The notes: generated from the sequence alone by a model not told the origin. A DNA stretch of 64,000 nt from an uncultured Gammaproteobacteria bacterium (GCA_947259395.1 CAMYMN010000001.1:62001-126000), one strand, 5' to 3'. Numbered from the stretch's first letter, positions 1 through 10,129 are shown. Made by a program: numbers and translations.

Positions 1-846
1 ATTCGTCTCCTCGATGCCAGCGGCGCCGAACTGGGATTGGAGAACCTTGGGTTCGAAACATTTCAAAAAGAACATTATCTGGAAGCGATCAAAAGACCCT
101 ATGGCATGATCTTGGTGACTGGACCCACCGGTAGCGGTAAAACGGTCACGCTGTACACGGCGCTTGATATGCTCAACAAACCCGAGCGCAATATCTGTAC
201 CGTCGAAGACCCGGTGGAAATTAATGTGGCCGGAATCAATCAGGTGAATATTAACGAACGGGCCAACTTGATGTTTGCGTCAGCGTTACGGTCGTTTCTA
301 CGCCAGGATCCGGATGTCATCATGGTCGGTGAGATCCGGGATCTGGAAACCGCTGATATCGCCGTCAAGGCCTCGCAGACGGGCCATCTCGTTTTGTCCA
401 CTTTGCACACCAATGACGCGCCCTCTACGCTCACGCGGCTGCTCAATATGGGCGTGGCGCCGTTCAACATCGCCTCTGCCGTCCATCTCATCATCGCGCA
501 ACGTTTGGTGCGACGCCTGTGTGAGGCGTGCAAGAAGCCCTTGGAGATTCCAGAGAAGGCCTTGTTGGCGTCTGGATTCGAGGAGCACGAAATCGACGAC
601 CTGCAAATGTTTGAACCAGGAGGGTGTGATGCGTGCACAGAAGGCTATCGGGGACGTGTCGCTGTGTTTCAAGTGATGCCGGTTTCCGAGCAGATGGGCA
701 ACATCATTATGGAAGGATGCACCGAGCATGACATCGACAATATGGCAAAGATGGAGGATGTGGTTGGTCTGCGTCGCGCGGGCCTACTCAAGGTTCAACA
801 AGGCGTCACCAGTCTGGAAGAAGTGGAAAGAGTAACGAATCTGTAA
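1..846 (+). CDS. pilB: Type IV pilus assembly ATPase PilB, C-terminal part (cut by window edge)
   Basis: This is the cytoplasmic hexameric ATPase that powers type IV pilus extension. The frame is open to base 1, so the TTG at 37 in the ORF track is not the start and the N-terminal domains lie outside the window. Visible motifs are Walker A GPTGSGKT, the Asp box (TVEDPVE), Walker B ([10 protein letters not shown]), the His box (LHTNDAPST) and a CEAC/CDAC four-cysteine zinc motif that separates PilB from PilT retraction ATPases. It ends one base before pilC and is followed by pilD, the usual pilBCD order. A GspE-type ATPase is the only alternative; the downstream genes favour PilB. Confidence 0.95.
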   Translation: MRLLDASGAELGLENLGFETFQKEHYLEAIKRPYGMILVTGPTGSGKTVTLYTALDMLNKPERNICTVEDPVEINVAGINQVNINERANLMFASALRSFLRQDPDVIMVGEIRDLETADIAVKASQTGHLVLSTLHTNDAPSTLTRLLNMGVAPFNIASAVHLIIAQRLVRRLCEACKKPLEIPEKALLASGFEEHEIDDLQMFEPGGCDACTEGYRGRVAVFQVMPVSEQMGNIIMEGCTEHDIDNMAKMEDVVGLRRAGLLKVQQGVTSLEEVERVTNL

Positions 847-847
847 T

Positions 848-2065
848 ATGGCTAAACGAGCACAAAAACTGACTGAGTTTACCTGGGAAGGCACCGACGC
901 GAAGGGCCGTCGGGTCAAGGGAGACAACGAGGCACCGAGCGCCGCTTATATAAAGGCGACGTTGCGGCGGCAAGGTATCCGTCAGATCAAGGTACGGAAA
1001 AAACCACGGCCCCTATTCAGCATAGGAAGGACCGTCAAAGCAAAGGATATCACCTTCTTTACCCGCCAGTTGTCTACTATGATCAGCGCCGGTATCCCGG
1101 TAGCCCAGTCCATCGATGGCATTGCCAGAGGTCATGAAAACCCCAGTGTTCACGATTTGTTGACCTCGATCCGGCAAGAAGTGGAGTCGGGTACCAGTCT
1201 CAGCAACACGCTGATGCGTTATCCTCTGCATTTCGATCGCCTGTACACGAGTCTCGTCGCGGCGGGTGAACAATCCGGCACCCTAGACGTATTGTTAGAG
1301 AAAGTAGCGACGTACAAAGAGAAAGTCGAAGCGTTAAAGGGCAAGGTCAAAGCAGCAATGATGTATCCCATTGCGGTGCTCGTCGTTGCAGTGGTCGTCG
1401 TGGCACTGTTGTTGATCTTTGTAATCCCGCAGTTTGAGCAATTGTTCCGCAACTTCGGCGGCGAGCTGCCGACGTTAACTGCAACTATTGTAGAAATGTC
1501 TCGATGGTTTCAAAAGTGGTGGCTGTTATTTTTTGCTGGCTTGATTGGATCGATAGTTGCCATCGTGTATACGTACAGACGTTCGGCAAAAATGCAGTTT
1601 ACCGTTGACCGCATCACATTACGGCTGCCTATCTTTGGCCCGTTGTTCAAAAAGGCGACCATCGCACGTGTGGCACGAACACTCTCCACCATGTTTGGCG
1701 CCGGCGTACCGCTTGTAGATGCGCTGGAATCGGTGGCCGCGGCGTCGGGTAACCGTGTTTACCACAACGGAATAATCAACGTTCGCAATGAAGTCAGCAC
1801 CGGTCGCACCCTGGAGACATCCATGGCGCAAACCGGATTGTTTCCCAGCATGGTGCTACAGATGGTCTCCACCGGCGAGGAATCGGGCGAGTTGGAACTC
1901 ATGCTTGCGAAGGTTGCTGAATTCTATGAGCAGGAAGTCGATGACGCGGTGGCCGCATTGAGCAGTCTGATCGAACCGATTTTGATCGTGGTGCTGGGGG
2001 TGATCATCGGCACCATGGTCGTAGCCATGTACCTGCCGATCTTCAAGATGGCCGCAGTGTTCTAA
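848..2065 (+). CDS. pilC: Type IV pilus inner-membrane platform protein PilC
   Basis: PilC is the polytopic inner-membrane platform that couples the PilB and PilT motors to pilin insertion. At 405 residues it has the family length. It carries two T2SSF domains (about residues 70-195 and 275-395), each with the repeated pattern FxRQLSTMISAGIPVAQSI or VARTLSTMFGAGVPLVDAL, and hydrophobic segments near residues 175-197, 225-245 and at the C-terminus (ILIVVLGVIIGTMVVAMY). The ATG starts two bases after the pilB stop, indicating translational coupling. No unusual feature was seen. Confidence 0.96.
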   Translation: MAKRAQKLTEFTWEGTDAKGRRVKGDNEAPSAAYIKATLRRQGIRQIKVRKKPRPLFSIGRTVKAKDITFFTRQLSTMISAGIPVAQSIDGIARGHENPSVHDLLTSIRQEVESGTSLSNTLMRYPLHFDRLYTSLVAAGEQSGTLDVLLEKVATYKEKVEALKGKVKAAMMYPIAVLVVAVVVVALLLIFVIPQFEQLFRNFGGELPTLTATIVEMSRWFQKWWLLFFAGLIGSIVAIVYTYRRSAKMQFTVDRITLRLPIFGPLFKKATIARVARTLSTMFGAGVPLVDALESVAAASGNRVYHNGIINVRNEVSTGRTLETSMAQTGLFPSMVLQMVSTGEESGELELMLAKVAEFYEQEVDDAVAALSSLIEPILIVVLGVIIGTMVVAMYLPIFKMAAVF

Positions 2066-2127
2066 GGCCTGGTGCAGCCGGTCGCGGGCAGCTGGTTTCC
2101 TCGAGCGTTCAAAACCAATAACACTTC

Positions 2128-3000
2128 GTGCTCCAAGCATTTGCGGAAAACACCCCTCTGTTTCTGATCGCCGTGGCGCTGTTGAGCCTGTTGGTTGGGA
2201 GTTTTCTCAACGTCGTGATTTATCGCGTGCCCATCATGTTGCAGCGCGCATGGCGGGAGCAGTGTCAGGAAGTCTTGGAACTGCCTGACGACAAGCCTCG
2301 TGACGCGGAGGCCTTAACCCTTCTTCGTCCGCGGTCTCAATGTCCCCACTGCGGCAATACGATTAAGGCGCATGAGAATATTCCCGTTTTGAGCTTCCTG
2401 CTTCTCAAGGGTCGGTGTTCCAAGTGCGGCAAGCGGATTTCTTGGCGTTATCCCGTTGTCGAAGCGTTAACCGCGGTGTTGTCTTTGATCGTCGCATGGC
2501 GTCTGGGTTTTACCATGTCCACGGGCTGGGCCCTGTTGCTCACGTGGTGTTTGATCGCACTTAGTTTTATCGATCTGGACCACCAGATTCTTCCCGACAA
2601 CATCACCTTGCCGGTTTTATGGCTGGGCCTGTTGGCCAATGTGTTCGGCGCATTCACGGATTTGCAGTCTGCGGTGTTAGGCGCCATCGCGGGTTATGTA
2701 TCCCTATGGTTGGTGTTTCATGGCTTCAAATTACTCACTGGAAAGGAAGGTATGGGCTTTGGCGACTTCAAGCTATTTGCGGTGTTCGGCGCCTGGTTGG
2801 GATGGCAGGCGCTGCCGCTCATCATCCTGCTGTCTGCATTCTCGGGGGCTGTTATCGGTGTCCTGCTGATCACGCTGCGCGGCCGGGATCGTGACATACC
2901 GATTCCCTTCGGGCCTTACCTGTCGGTCGCCGGCTGGATCGCGTTGCTATGGGGTGAACAGATCACCCGCGCGTATCTGCAGTTTGCCCGACTGACGTAG
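2128..3000 (+). CDS. pilD: Prepilin leader peptidase / N-methyltransferase PilD
   Basis: PilD is a membrane aspartyl protease that cleaves and N-methylates type IV prepilins and pseudopilins. The 290-residue product has two CxxC pairs in the cytoplasmic loop (CPHCGN and CSKCGK), the first catalytic Asp in FIDLDHQILPD and the second in GMGFGDFK, with about eight hydrophobic segments. The start is GTG and no clear Shine-Dalgarno sequence precedes it; it is the first in-frame start and gives the normal N-terminus ending in the first membrane helix. It lies 62 bp after pilC and 3 bp before coaE, as in most gammaproteobacterial pil operons. Confidence 0.95.
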   Translation: MLQAFAENTPLFLIAVALLSLLVGSFLNVVIYRVPIMLQRAWREQCQEVLELPDDKPRDAEALTLLRPRSQCPHCGNTIKAHENIPVLSFLLLKGRCSKCGKRISWRYPVVEALTAVLSLIVAWRLGFTMSTGWALLLTWCLIALSFIDLDHQILPDNITLPVLWLGLLANVFGAFTDLQSAVLGAIAGYVSLWLVFHGFKLLTGKEGMGFGDFKLFAVFGAWLGWQALPLIILLSAFSGAVIGVLLITLRGRDRDIPIPFGPYLSVAGWIALLWGEQITRAYLQFARLT

Positions 3001-3003
3001 CCG

Positions 3004-3600
3004 ATGCTCCGGATTGGGCTTACTGGAGGTATCGGCAGTGGAAAGACGGTGGTGTCGGATCGCTTCCGGGAACTAGGGGTCCCGGTCATCGATACCGACG
3101 AGATCGCCCATAGCCTTACGGCGCCCGCATCAGCGGCGGTGCGTGCTATCGTCCAAGAATTCGGCCCACACATCGTCCGTGACGATGAACTCGATCGAGC
3201 CGCGTTACGTGAGCAAGTCTTCAACGACGCCGAAGCACGACGCAAACTGGAGGCAATTCTACATCCACGCATCCGCGACGAAGTGAATGGACGAATGGGG
3301 GCTCTGGATGCGAATGCGCCCTATTGCGTAGTCGTGGTGCCGCTAATGGTGGAAACAAATTTTCAAGACCTGGTCGACCGGGTGCTAGTGGTCGAGGCAC
3401 CTAGTGAAAAACGCATCCAATGGCTTGAGGCGCGAAACGGAATTTCGCATAAAGGCATTCAACAGATCTTCGCCGCCCAGGCCTCTGATAAAGAGCGGGC
3501 TGCTATCGCGGACGATCTACTACGCAACGATGGAGACATTGCGCAACTTGTGCGTCGAGTGGATGACTTTCACCGGCGCTACATGGCGCTCGCCGGTTAA
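3004..3600 (+). CDS. coaE: Dephospho-CoA kinase
   Basis: CoaE catalyses the last step of coenzyme A synthesis, phosphorylating the 3'-hydroxyl of dephospho-CoA. At 198 residues it has the normal length. It starts with the P-loop GLTGGIGSGKT and has the family signatures VIDTDEIAHSL and HPRIRDEV. It follows pilD closely, a common arrangement in Gammaproteobacteria, but the zapD and yacG genes that often follow coaE are absent. Its TAA stop overlaps the stop of the convergent Nudix gene in a shared TTAA, leaving no room for an intergenic terminator. Confidence 0.95.
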   Translation: MLRIGLTGGIGSGKTVVSDRFRELGVPVIDTDEIAHSLTAPASAAVRAIVQEFGPHIVRDDELDRAALREQVFNDAEARRKLEAILHPRIRDEVNGRMGALDANAPYCVVVVPLMVETNFQDLVDRVLVVEAPSEKRIQWLEARNGISHKGIQQIFAAQASDKERAAIADDLLRNDGDIAQLVRRVDDFHRRYMALAG

Positions 3601-4550
3601 TCGCTGATGTTTCTCCACAGCGCACTGACCATAGCAATGCCCTGAGCACCCGCGCGTTGTGCCTGTTGCAGGTCTTTGCGCCGCATCCCCCCGAGTGCAT
3701 ATACCGGCAGATCGGCCGCTGCACACATGGCGCCAAACCGACCCCAGCCCAATGGCACAGCCCCGGGATGGGAAGCGGTCCTGGAGACTGGGCCGAGCAC
3801 CACAAAATCCGCATTGATACGTTTGGCCATCACAATATCGGCCTCGTTATGACAAGATGCCGCTACCCAGAAACGGTCGCAAAGCGGCCGCCGATCACAT
3901 GTCTGTAATCGTGACGACGTGAGATGAATTCCATCGACATCCAGTTCCACCACCGTGTCCGCGCTGGCGTTTAACAATACCTTGGCCTTACGGCCGCGGG
4001 ACTTGGCTAGAACTTCGCCGACGAACTCCCGCAGTTCCAGGTACGGCATAGATTTTTCCCGCACCTGAATGAGTCCGCCATGCTCCAAGAGCGTATCCAG
4101 GCGCGACAAGATCCGCTCACGTCCGAATCTTTGTGCATCGGTAATCAGGTACCGCGATGGTAGCTGCAAGCTACGCACGATAGTCTTATTACCTTCCAAA
4201 AAATCGACCTGGTGAAGATCCGGGGGCTTCAGCCATTGCAGCGCTTGTCCCTCGCGTCCCTCGGGAATGCCGTCATAGCTCAACACCCGCAACACGTTGA
4301 GCGTGATGCGCCGGTCGGGATAATCGTGTTGCACTGAAACCCACGGCTCCGCCCGACCAACACGTATTCCCAACTCCTCCTGTAATTCGCGCCGCAAAGC
4401 CTGTCTCACAGTCTCATCGCGCTTCAGTTTACCACCGGGGAATTCCCATTTGCCGCTGTGGTGGTCCGGATATTTACGCTGAGCGATGAGAATCCTTCCT
4501 TCGTCATCGGTCAGAATGCCGGCAGCAACCTCGACCCGGTTAGCCGGCAT
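3597..4550 (-). CDS. Nudix (MutT-like) hydrolase fused to a thiamine-phosphate-synthase-like domain
   Basis: This 317-residue fusion has an N-terminal MutT-type Nudix domain (about residues 5-130) with a complete Nudix box (GGKLKRDETVRQALRRELQE followed by ELGI), expected to hydrolyse oxidised nucleotides such as 8-oxo-dGTP. The C-terminal half (about 135-315) is a TIM-barrel domain of the ThiE/TenI type (YLITDAQ, VDGIHLTSSRL, DFVVLGPVSRTASHPG, VYALGGM). This architecture is known near argJ and secA in Gammaproteobacteria, and the role of the ThiE-like half is not established. The first four codons (M-P-A-N) lie inside the terminal repeat of element A. The stop overlaps the coaE stop. Confidence 0.9.
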   Translation of the reverse strand: MPANRVEVAAGILTDDEGRILIAQRKYPDHHSGKWEFPGGKLKRDETVRQALRRELQEELGIRVGRAEPWVSVQHDYPDRRITLNVLRVLSYDGIPEGREGQALQWLKPPDLHQVDFLEGNKTIVRSLQLPSRYLITDAQRFGRERILSRLDTLLEHGGLIQVREKSMPYLELREFVGEVLAKSRGRKAKVLLNASADTVVELDVDGIHLTSSRLQTCDRRPLCDRFWVAASCHNEADIVMAKRINADFVVLGPVSRTASHPGAVPLGWGRFGAMCAAADLPVYALGGMRRKDLQQAQRAGAQGIAMVSALWRNISD

Positions 4551-4796
4551 ACTGCACCAAGGGTCCCGCGCCTATTCTTGCCAAGCAACTTGGAACATTA
4601 AGTGTCGCCATTTCTGGATGAGACACTGCAGATTTCTTCGACGCGGCCCAGGAATAGGGACGGGATAGCCCCGCGACTATTCTTGCCAAAAAACTTTGAG
4701 TATCGAATGTCGTCACTTCATTGCAGCGACCGTGCGGATCTTCCCAGCGCATACCATGAATAGTCGCGGGGCGTCTTGGCACGATATGCGGGTTAA
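4538..4796. repeat. MITE-like element A with terminal inverted repeats, two hairpin modules
   Basis: This element fills the gap between the Nudix start and the argJ stop. Its two ends are imperfect inverted copies of about 40 bp; the outermost part matches the consensus TTAACCCGCATATTGCACC seen in the other copies, and the inner part is CCCGCG(A/C)CTATTC. Inside are two copies of a hairpin module (module H): about 4566-4660 (degenerate) and 4668-4783, whose arms GCCCCGCGACTATTC and GAATAGTCGCGGGGC pair. The 4665-4796 half aligns with 6169-6299. No ORF of coding character is present. The outer end supplies the argJ TAA. Confidence 0.75.
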
Positions 4797-6013
4797 GTGC
4801 GGTATTCGGCATTAATACGCACATAGTCGGTCGATAGATCGCTAGTCCAAATCTTCGCCTGCTCATCGCCAACGCCCAGATCTACAGACACCAGCAACTC
4901 CTCATTCGCCATCGCCGACTGACCGAGCGCCTCGGTATATGTCGGCGCCACTTCACCGCCGGCGACAACAGCTTGGTTGTTGATGCGAATACCCACCTTG
5001 CGAATATCGAGATTCGGCACCCTCGAACGCCCCACCGCCGCAAGCAGTCGCCCCCAATTGGGGTCGCTGGCGTAAAAGGCAGTCTTCACCAGGGGGGAAT
5101 GGGCAATCGTATGGGCCACTCGTAAACAGTCCGCTTCGCTCGCGCCGCCGGTCACTTCAAGCTCGACAAATTTTGTGGCGCCTTCTGCGTCGCGGACGAT
5201 GGCCTGGGCCAACGTTTTGGCTACCGAAGTAAGCGCGTCGGCGAATTCAGGATACTCCGGATGGTCCACCGTGGTGATCGATGGCTGACTCACGGCACCG
5301 GTGGCGAGGATGACGCACGCGTCGTTGGTGGATGTATCGCCATCGATCGTGATCCGATTAAAGCTCTGCGCCATCGCCTGCTCCAGACACGCCTGTAACA
5401 CGCTACGCGTCACCGACGCGTCTGTGGCAATGTAGGCCAGCATCGTCGCCATGTCCGGGCAGATCATTCCCGAGCCCTTTGCGATACCGGTAATGGTGAC
5501 GACTTGCCCGCCGAGGATGGTCTGCACCGAGACACCCTTAGGCACTGTATCGGTAGTCATGATCGCGTGCGCCGCAAGCAGCCAACCATCAGCCCGTAAC
5601 CGTTCGCTACATTGGCGCACACCCGCAACCATACGATCGACCGGCAACCGTTCGCCGATTACCCCGGTAGAGAACGGCAGCACCTGCTCCGGCGCCACAT
5701 TCAGTTGTTTGGCCACCTCCTGGCAGATCAGTTGAGCGTCGTGGTATCCGTTCTCCCCAGTTCCGGCATTTGCACAACCGCTGTTAATGACCAGCGCCCG
5801 CGGCGATTGAGCCTCGAGGTGATCGTGGGCCAGCCTTACCGGCGCTGCCACAAACCGATTTTGGGTAAACACCGATGCGACCTGGGTTCCCGGTGAGCAC
5901 TCCAGCAATGCAACATCGTCTCGTTCCGATTGGCGAATCGCAGCGCACGCGGTCCCCCAACGAACGCCGGCCACCGGCAGCAGAGTCTCAGGAGCACGCA
6001 GTCCGACCGGCAA
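4793..6013 (-). CDS. argJ: Bifunctional glutamate N-acetyltransferase / N-acetylglutamate synthase
   Basis: ArgJ transfers acetyl groups from N-acetylornithine to glutamate in the cyclic arginine pathway and may also use acetyl-CoA. I place the start at the TTG at 6013 (LPVGLRAPETLLPVAG), preceded by AAGGG at 9 bp spacing, giving 406 residues, the normal length. The longer ORF in the track would read through element B and is rejected. Landmarks are INSGCANAGTG, the substrate loop KGSGMI, and the autocleavage site MATMLA whose threonine becomes the nucleophile. The stop codon lies inside the terminal repeat of element A. Confidence 0.93.
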   Translation of the reverse strand: MPVGLRAPETLLPVAGVRWGTACAAIRQSERDDVALLECSPGTQVASVFTQNRFVAAPVRLAHDHLEAQSPRALVINSGCANAGTGENGYHDAQLICQEVAKQLNVAPEQVLPFSTGVIGERLPVDRMVAGVRQCSERLRADGWLLAAHAIMTTDTVPKGVSVQTILGGQVVTITGIAKGSGMICPDMATMLAYIATDASVTRSVLQACLEQAMAQSFNRITIDGDTSTNDACVILATGAVSQPSITTVDHPEYPEFADALTSVAKTLAQAIVRDAEGATKFVELEVTGGASEADCLRVAHTIAHSPLVKTAFYASDPNWGRLLAAVGRSRVPNLDIRKVGIRINNQAVVAGGEVAPTYTEALGQSAMANEELLVSVDLGVGDEQAKIWTSDLSTDYVRINAEYRT

Positions 6014-6024
6014 GATTACGTACC

Positions 6025-6299
6025 CTTGCCCCGATATTGCACCGAGGATCCCGGATGATGGCGAAGGGATCGGGCGGCTGGACGCCGCGCTGGAGCGAAA
6101 TTCATAGCCGTAGCTATGAGTTGAGTGAAGCGCAAGTGCAGGCGTTCGAGACCGAGCCAGCACCGTGATAGCCCCGCGACTATTCTTGCCAAGCAATATT
6201 GAGCATCTAAGGTGGTCATTTCATTGCAACGACGGTGCGGGTCTCTCCGGTGCATATCAAGAATAGTCGCGGGGCGCCTTGGTGCAATATCGGGGCTAA
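6025..6299. repeat. MITE-like element B with terminal inverted repeats, palindrome module plus hairpin module
   Basis: This element occupies almost the whole argJ-secA spacer. The left end CCCCGATATTGCACCGAGG and the right end (reverse complement) CCCCGATATTGCACCAAGG are near-identical inverted repeats. The left half (6026-6170, module P) carries the palindrome CATAGCCGTAGCTATG and aligns over about 145 bp with 36393-36540 in reverse orientation. The right half (6171-6299, module H) has a perfect 18-bp inverted repeat, GCCCCGCGACTATTCTTG and its complement about 70 bp apart, and aligns with 4665-4796. The SecA stop TAG is inside the right end. Confidence 0.78.
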
Positions 6300-9010
6300 G
6301 CGTTGAGCCGGCCGTGGCAGTGTTTATATTTCTTTCCTGAACCGCATGGACACGGTTCGTTGCGACCGATCTTGCGCCCTTCGCGAACATAGGGCTTGGG
6401 CGGAGCCTGGACCGCCACGTCACCGGTATCCTGTGACTCAGCCAGGGGCTGGTCACGCATTTCCGGGTGAACAAACTCCATCCGCTGCTGGGTGCGTTGT
6501 TGCGCCTCCAGTTCCTCAACCTCGTCCTCGGTGCGGATTTGTATCTTGGACAGGATGGTGATCACATCGTGCTTCACTCGGCCCAACAGGTCCTGGAACA
6601 TCTCAAAGGCTTCACGTTTATATTCTTGTTTCGGGTTTTTTTGCGCGTAACCACGCAGCCCGATTCCTTGTCGCAAATGGTCCATGGACGCGAGGTGCTC
6701 TTTCCATTGGGAGTCCAGTACTTGTAGCATGACTGCCTTTTCTAAATGACGTATGACCGGTTCTCCGACTTCCTGTGTCTTAGCCGTATAGGCGTTGGCA
6801 ATCTCTGTTGCAATTCGCTCACGCAGCGTCTCTTCGTGTAATTCCGGGTCTTCCTCTAACCAGCGTTTAATCGCCAAGGGAATTCCGAACTCACCTTCCA
6901 AATCATGTTCCAGGCCATCGATATCCCATTGCTCCTCCAGACTCTGCGGCGGAACGCTGCGATTAATGACATTGGTAATAACATCCTGGCGCATGACCTC
7001 GACGCTCTCGGATATATCCTCAATATCCATGAGCCGATTTCGCTCTTCGTAAACAATCTTTCGCTGTTCGTTCGCCACATCGTCGTATTCGAGCAGCTGT
7101 TTGCGGATGTCGAAATTTCGGCCTTCGACCTTGCGTTGGGCGTTCTCGATGGCACGGGTTACCCAAGGATGCTCGATTGCTTCGCCTTCCTCCATGCCGA
7201 GCTTCTGCATTAGTCCGGAAACACGTTCGGAACCAAAGATACGCATCAGATTGTCTTCTAGCGACAAGTAGAAACGAGACGAACCGGGATCACCCTGCCG
7301 ACCGGAGCGCCCGCGAAGCTGATTATCGATACGCCGTGACTCATGCCGCTCAGTGCCAACGACATGCAGGCCACCGGCCGCAACGACTTGCTCGTGGCGT
7401 ATCTGCCACGCGTCACGCGCCTGCTGTTTTGCTTCCTGATCCTCACCCAGGCCCTTGAGCTCCATTTCCAGGTTGCCTCCTAGCACGATGTCGGTACCGC
7501 GACCGGCCATATTGGTAGCAATAGTGATCGCCCCGGGGCTTCCGGCCTGGGTTATAATTTGCGCTTCCTTTTCATGATGTTTGGCGTTCAAGACTTGGTG
7601 ATCCAGTTTTTCTTCGCTCAGCAAGCCCGACAACACCTCGGAAGCCTCGATCGACGCGGTGCCTAGCAGCACCGGTTGACCGCGTTCGTGAGATTCACGA
7701 ACACCACCGACAATGGCGGTGAACTTTTCCTGTATGGTTCGATAAACCAAATCCGAGTGGTCCGCCCGGATCATTTCCTGATCGGTGGGGATCACCACGA
7801 CTTCCAGCCCATAGATCTGCTGAAATTCAGCGGCCTCGGTATCGGCGGTACCGGTCATGCCGGCGAGCTTGCCGTACAGGCGGAAGTAGTTTTGAAATGT
7901 GATTGACGCCAAGGTCTGGTTTTCTTGTTGCACCTTGGCGCCTTCTTTGGCCTCCACGGCTTGGTGCAGCCCTTCGGACCAACGCCGACCCGGCATCATG
8001 CGACCGGTGAACTCATCGATTATGATCACTTGATCGTCGCGAACGATATAGTCAATATCTTTTTGAAACAGCGTGTGCGCGCGCAAGGCGGCATTCAAAT
8101 GATGCAACAATGAGATATTCGCTACGTCGTATAGGCTGCTGCCCTCCGACAATAACCCGACCTCGGTCAGCAGATGTTCTGACGTTTCGTGCCCCTGTTC
8201 GGTGAGAAATACCTGCTTATTTTTCTCATCCACACTGTAATCGCCGGGCCCGTCTTCCACCTCCTGGCGGGTCAACCTGGGGATGATCGTGTTCATCTTG
8301 CCGTACAGATCGGTACTTTCTTCGGCAGGCCCCGAAATGATCAGCGGTGTCCGCGCTTCATCGATAAGGATCGAGTCGACCTCATCGACAATCGCGTAGT
8401 GAAGCCCGCGTTGTGCCCGGTCCTCGGCAGAGAATGCCATGTTGTCGCGAAGGTAGTCGAAGCCAAATTCGTTGTTGGTGCCGTATACTATATCCGCTGC
8501 GTAGGCTTCGCGTTTAGAGATCGGATCCTGGCCGGTGGTGATAACACCGACAGTGAGTCCCAAGAACTTGTATATCTCGCCCATCCATTCGGCGTCGCGG
8601 CGCGCCAGATAATCGTTGACAGTCACAATATGTACAGACTGTCCGGCTAGACTATTTAAATAAGCCGGTAACGTCGCTACCAGCGTTTTACCCTCGCCGG
8701 TGCGCATCTCGGCGATCTTGCCCTCGTGCAGAACCATTCCACCGATAATCTGCACATCGAAGTGCCGCATGTCCAAGGTACGCTTAGCGGCCTCCCGCAC
8801 CACCGCAAACGCCTCCGGTAACAACGCCTCCACCGTCTCTCCTTGCTCTATACGGTCGCGAAATTCGCTCGTCTTGGCGGACAATTCGCTGTCTGATAGT
8901 GCGCTCACCGAGGGTTCCTGCGCATTCACCTCGCTGACGGTCTTCGACATCTGTCGGATCAATCTTTCATTTCGAGTACCAAAGACTTTTTGCAATAACG
9001 ATCCGATCAT
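6296..9010 (-). CDS. secA: Preprotein translocase motor SecA
   Basis: SecA is the ATPase that drives secretory proteins through SecYEG. The 904-residue protein is full length and canonical: Walker A MRTGEGKT (about residues 102-109), [19 protein letters not shown], the motif [13 protein letters not shown], and the C-terminal zinc tail [14 protein letters not shown] that binds SecB and phospholipid. It is transcribed toward argJ; the LytM gene lies upstream. The TAG stop lies in the terminal repeat of element B, but the C-terminus HGRLNA is intact, so the insertion did not truncate the protein. Confidence 0.98.
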   Translation of the reverse strand: MIGSLLQKVFGTRNERLIRQMSKTVSEVNAQEPSVSALSDSELSAKTSEFRDRIEQGETVEALLPEAFAVVREAAKRTLDMRHFDVQIIGGMVLHEGKIAEMRTGEGKTLVATLPAYLNSLAGQSVHIVTVNDYLARRDAEWMGEIYKFLGLTVGVITTGQDPISKREAYAADIVYGTNNEFGFDYLRDNMAFSAEDRAQRGLHYAIVDEVDSILIDEARTPLIISGPAEESTDLYGKMNTIIPRLTRQEVEDGPGDYSVDEKNKQVFLTEQGHETSEHLLTEVGLLSEGSSLYDVANISLLHHLNAALRAHTLFQKDIDYIVRDDQVIIIDEFTGRMMPGRRWSEGLHQAVEAKEGAKVQQENQTLASITFQNYFRLYGKLAGMTGTADTEAAEFQQIYGLEVVVIPTDQEMIRADHSDLVYRTIQEKFTAIVGGVRESHERGQPVLLGTASIEASEVLSGLLSEEKLDHQVLNAKHHEKEAQIITQAGSPGAITIATNMAGRGTDIVLGGNLEMELKGLGEDQEAKQQARDAWQIRHEQVVAAGGLHVVGTERHESRRIDNQLRGRSGRQGDPGSSRFYLSLEDNLMRIFGSERVSGLMQKLGMEEGEAIEHPWVTRAIENAQRKVEGRNFDIRKQLLEYDDVANEQRKIVYEERNRLMDIEDISESVEVMRQDVITNVINRSVPPQSLEEQWDIDGLEHDLEGEFGIPLAIKRWLEEDPELHEETLRERIATEIANAYTAKTQEVGEPVIRHLEKAVMLQVLDSQWKEHLASMDHLRQGIGLRGYAQKNPKQEYKREAFEMFQDLLGRVKHDVITILSKIQIRTEDEVEELEAQQRTQQRMEFVHPEMRDQPLAESQDTGDVAVQAPPKPYVREGRKIGRNEPCPCGSGKKYKHCHGRLNA

Positions 9011-9058
9011 TCCTAATCCTTACCTCACTCTAAACAAAAATAGCTATCACAAGGGGTT

Positions 9059-9087
9059 AGTATGAAGGGTAATGGACCCAATGAAAA
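9059..9087 (-). promoter_or_regulatory. Possible secA promoter
   Basis: In the 120-bp spacer upstream of secA the minus strand has TTTTCA, 17 bp, then CATACT, a weak sigma70-like pair, followed by a leader with AAGGA before the ATG. A small 6-bp hairpin (CAATGA/TCATTG, 9079-9094) overlaps it. The call rests only on motif matching. Confidence 0.25.
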
Positions 9088-9130
9088 CTCATTGAATCTT
9101 CGAATTGAACCAACGTCGTTGCCGGGGAAT

Positions 9131-10087
9131 TTACGAACGAGCGCGGGAGGCTTTCAGATAGCGCCGCGGATTTACCGTCTGGTTGTTTAATAACACCTCG
9201 AAATGCAAGTGAGGCCCGGTGGAGCGGCCACTGTTGCCTACAACCGCAACCACTTGGCCTTTTTCGACGCGTTCTCCGACCTGCACCACCGTTGCCAAGG
9301 CATGAGCATATCGCGTCGTATATCCGTTACCATGATTAATCTCCACCATCAGCCCGTAGCCGACCTCGATCCCGGCGTGGGTGACAATGCCGGCGGCGAC
9401 GGCCTTGATGGAGCTTCCGGCCTTGCCGGCGATATCCACACCGCCATGAAAGTCACGACGGCCATTGAAAGGATCGGTGCGGAAACCATATCTTGACGAT
9501 AACCAGCCCCCTTCCACCGGCCAACCTCGAGGAAATTGCCGTTTATGTAATGTCCGGTCCATCATCAGTGATCGCAAGATATTGAGTTCCTCGTACTTCT
9601 CCTGCAGGCGCTTGTCCAAACGGTCAAGAGCATGGATGAAATCGGTCCGCGATTGATTTTGACCTGCGATGGAAGACTCCGGCCCGCCCAGCGCCGGCTC
9701 TTCGTTAAAACTGAATTCGTTGGAATCTAGGCCCGCCATTTCCGTCAAGCGCTGTCCCAGGGCATTAATCCGGGATACCTGCGCCTGGAGGCGGCCGAGA
9801 TTGCGTCCCAGCGCGTTGAGATGGTTTTCTACCTCGGATTTTGCCTTCGCGACTTGGGTTCTTTGCTCCTGAATTCCGCTCTCGATCAGACGTGCGTAGT
9901 ACTGATAGTCCGGTGTTTGGCTCGCGGAGCCGGCGAGTTGGCGGCTGGATTTCAAGTAGTATCCGGCGACCGCGGATAGCACAGGTAGTACAATAAACAC
10001 CGATATCATCAGCAACGTCACTTTGCGGCGCGTGAGACTGGTGCTGTGGCGTTTACCGGTACCGCTGGGAACGATGATAATACGCAT
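9131..10087 (-). CDS. M23 (LytM) family peptidoglycan endopeptidase, membrane anchored
   Basis: The 318-residue protein has one N-terminal membrane helix (about residues 24-47, TLLMISVFIVLPVLSAVAGYY), a coiled-coil stretch (about 70-175) and a C-terminal LytM domain. The zinc ligands and catalytic motifs are intact (FHGGVDIAG and GPHLHFEV), so it should be an active periplasmic DD-endopeptidase like MepM rather than a degenerate EnvC-type activator. The secA-M23-DciA-lpxC-ftsZ neighbourhood is conserved in many Gammaproteobacteria, fitting a role in septal or side-wall remodelling. The start ATG lies 42 bp from the divergent DciA-like gene. Confidence 0.88.
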   Translation of the reverse strand: MRIIIVPSGTGKRHSTSLTRRKVTLLMISVFIVLPVLSAVAGYYLKSSRQLAGSASQTPDYQYYARLIESGIQEQRTQVAKAKSEVENHLNALGRNLGRLQAQVSRINALGQRLTEMAGLDSNEFSFNEEPALGGPESSIAGQNQSRTDFIHALDRLDKRLQEKYEELNILRSLMMDRTLHKRQFPRGWPVEGGWLSSRYGFRTDPFNGRRDFHGGVDIAGKAGSSIKAVAAGIVTHAGIEVGYGLMVEINHGNGYTTRYAHALATVVQVGERVEKGQVVAVVGNSGRSTGPHLHFEVLLNNQTVNPRRYLKASRARS

Positions 10088-10090
10088 AAG

Positions 10091-10116
10091 TTGACGCGAT
10101 CGTTTATCTATATAAT
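10091..10116 (+). promoter_or_regulatory. Possible promoter of the DciA-like gene
   Basis: A perfect TATAAT at 10111-10116 follows TTGACG at 10091-10096. The spacer is only 14 bp, shorter than the sigma70 optimum, so the -35 assignment is doubtful. Initiation would fall about 6 nt before the ATG at 10130, giving a nearly leaderless mRNA, consistent with the absence of a Shine-Dalgarno sequence. Confidence 0.35.
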
Positions 10117-10129
10117 CAGTGATTCACCC

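Noticed and set aside
4540-4872. Minus-strand ORF of 110 codons and its plus-strand counterpart 4486-4668
   Set aside because: They are translations of repeat element A; similarity to the ORF at 6016-6519 reflects the shared DNA repeat, not a protein family.
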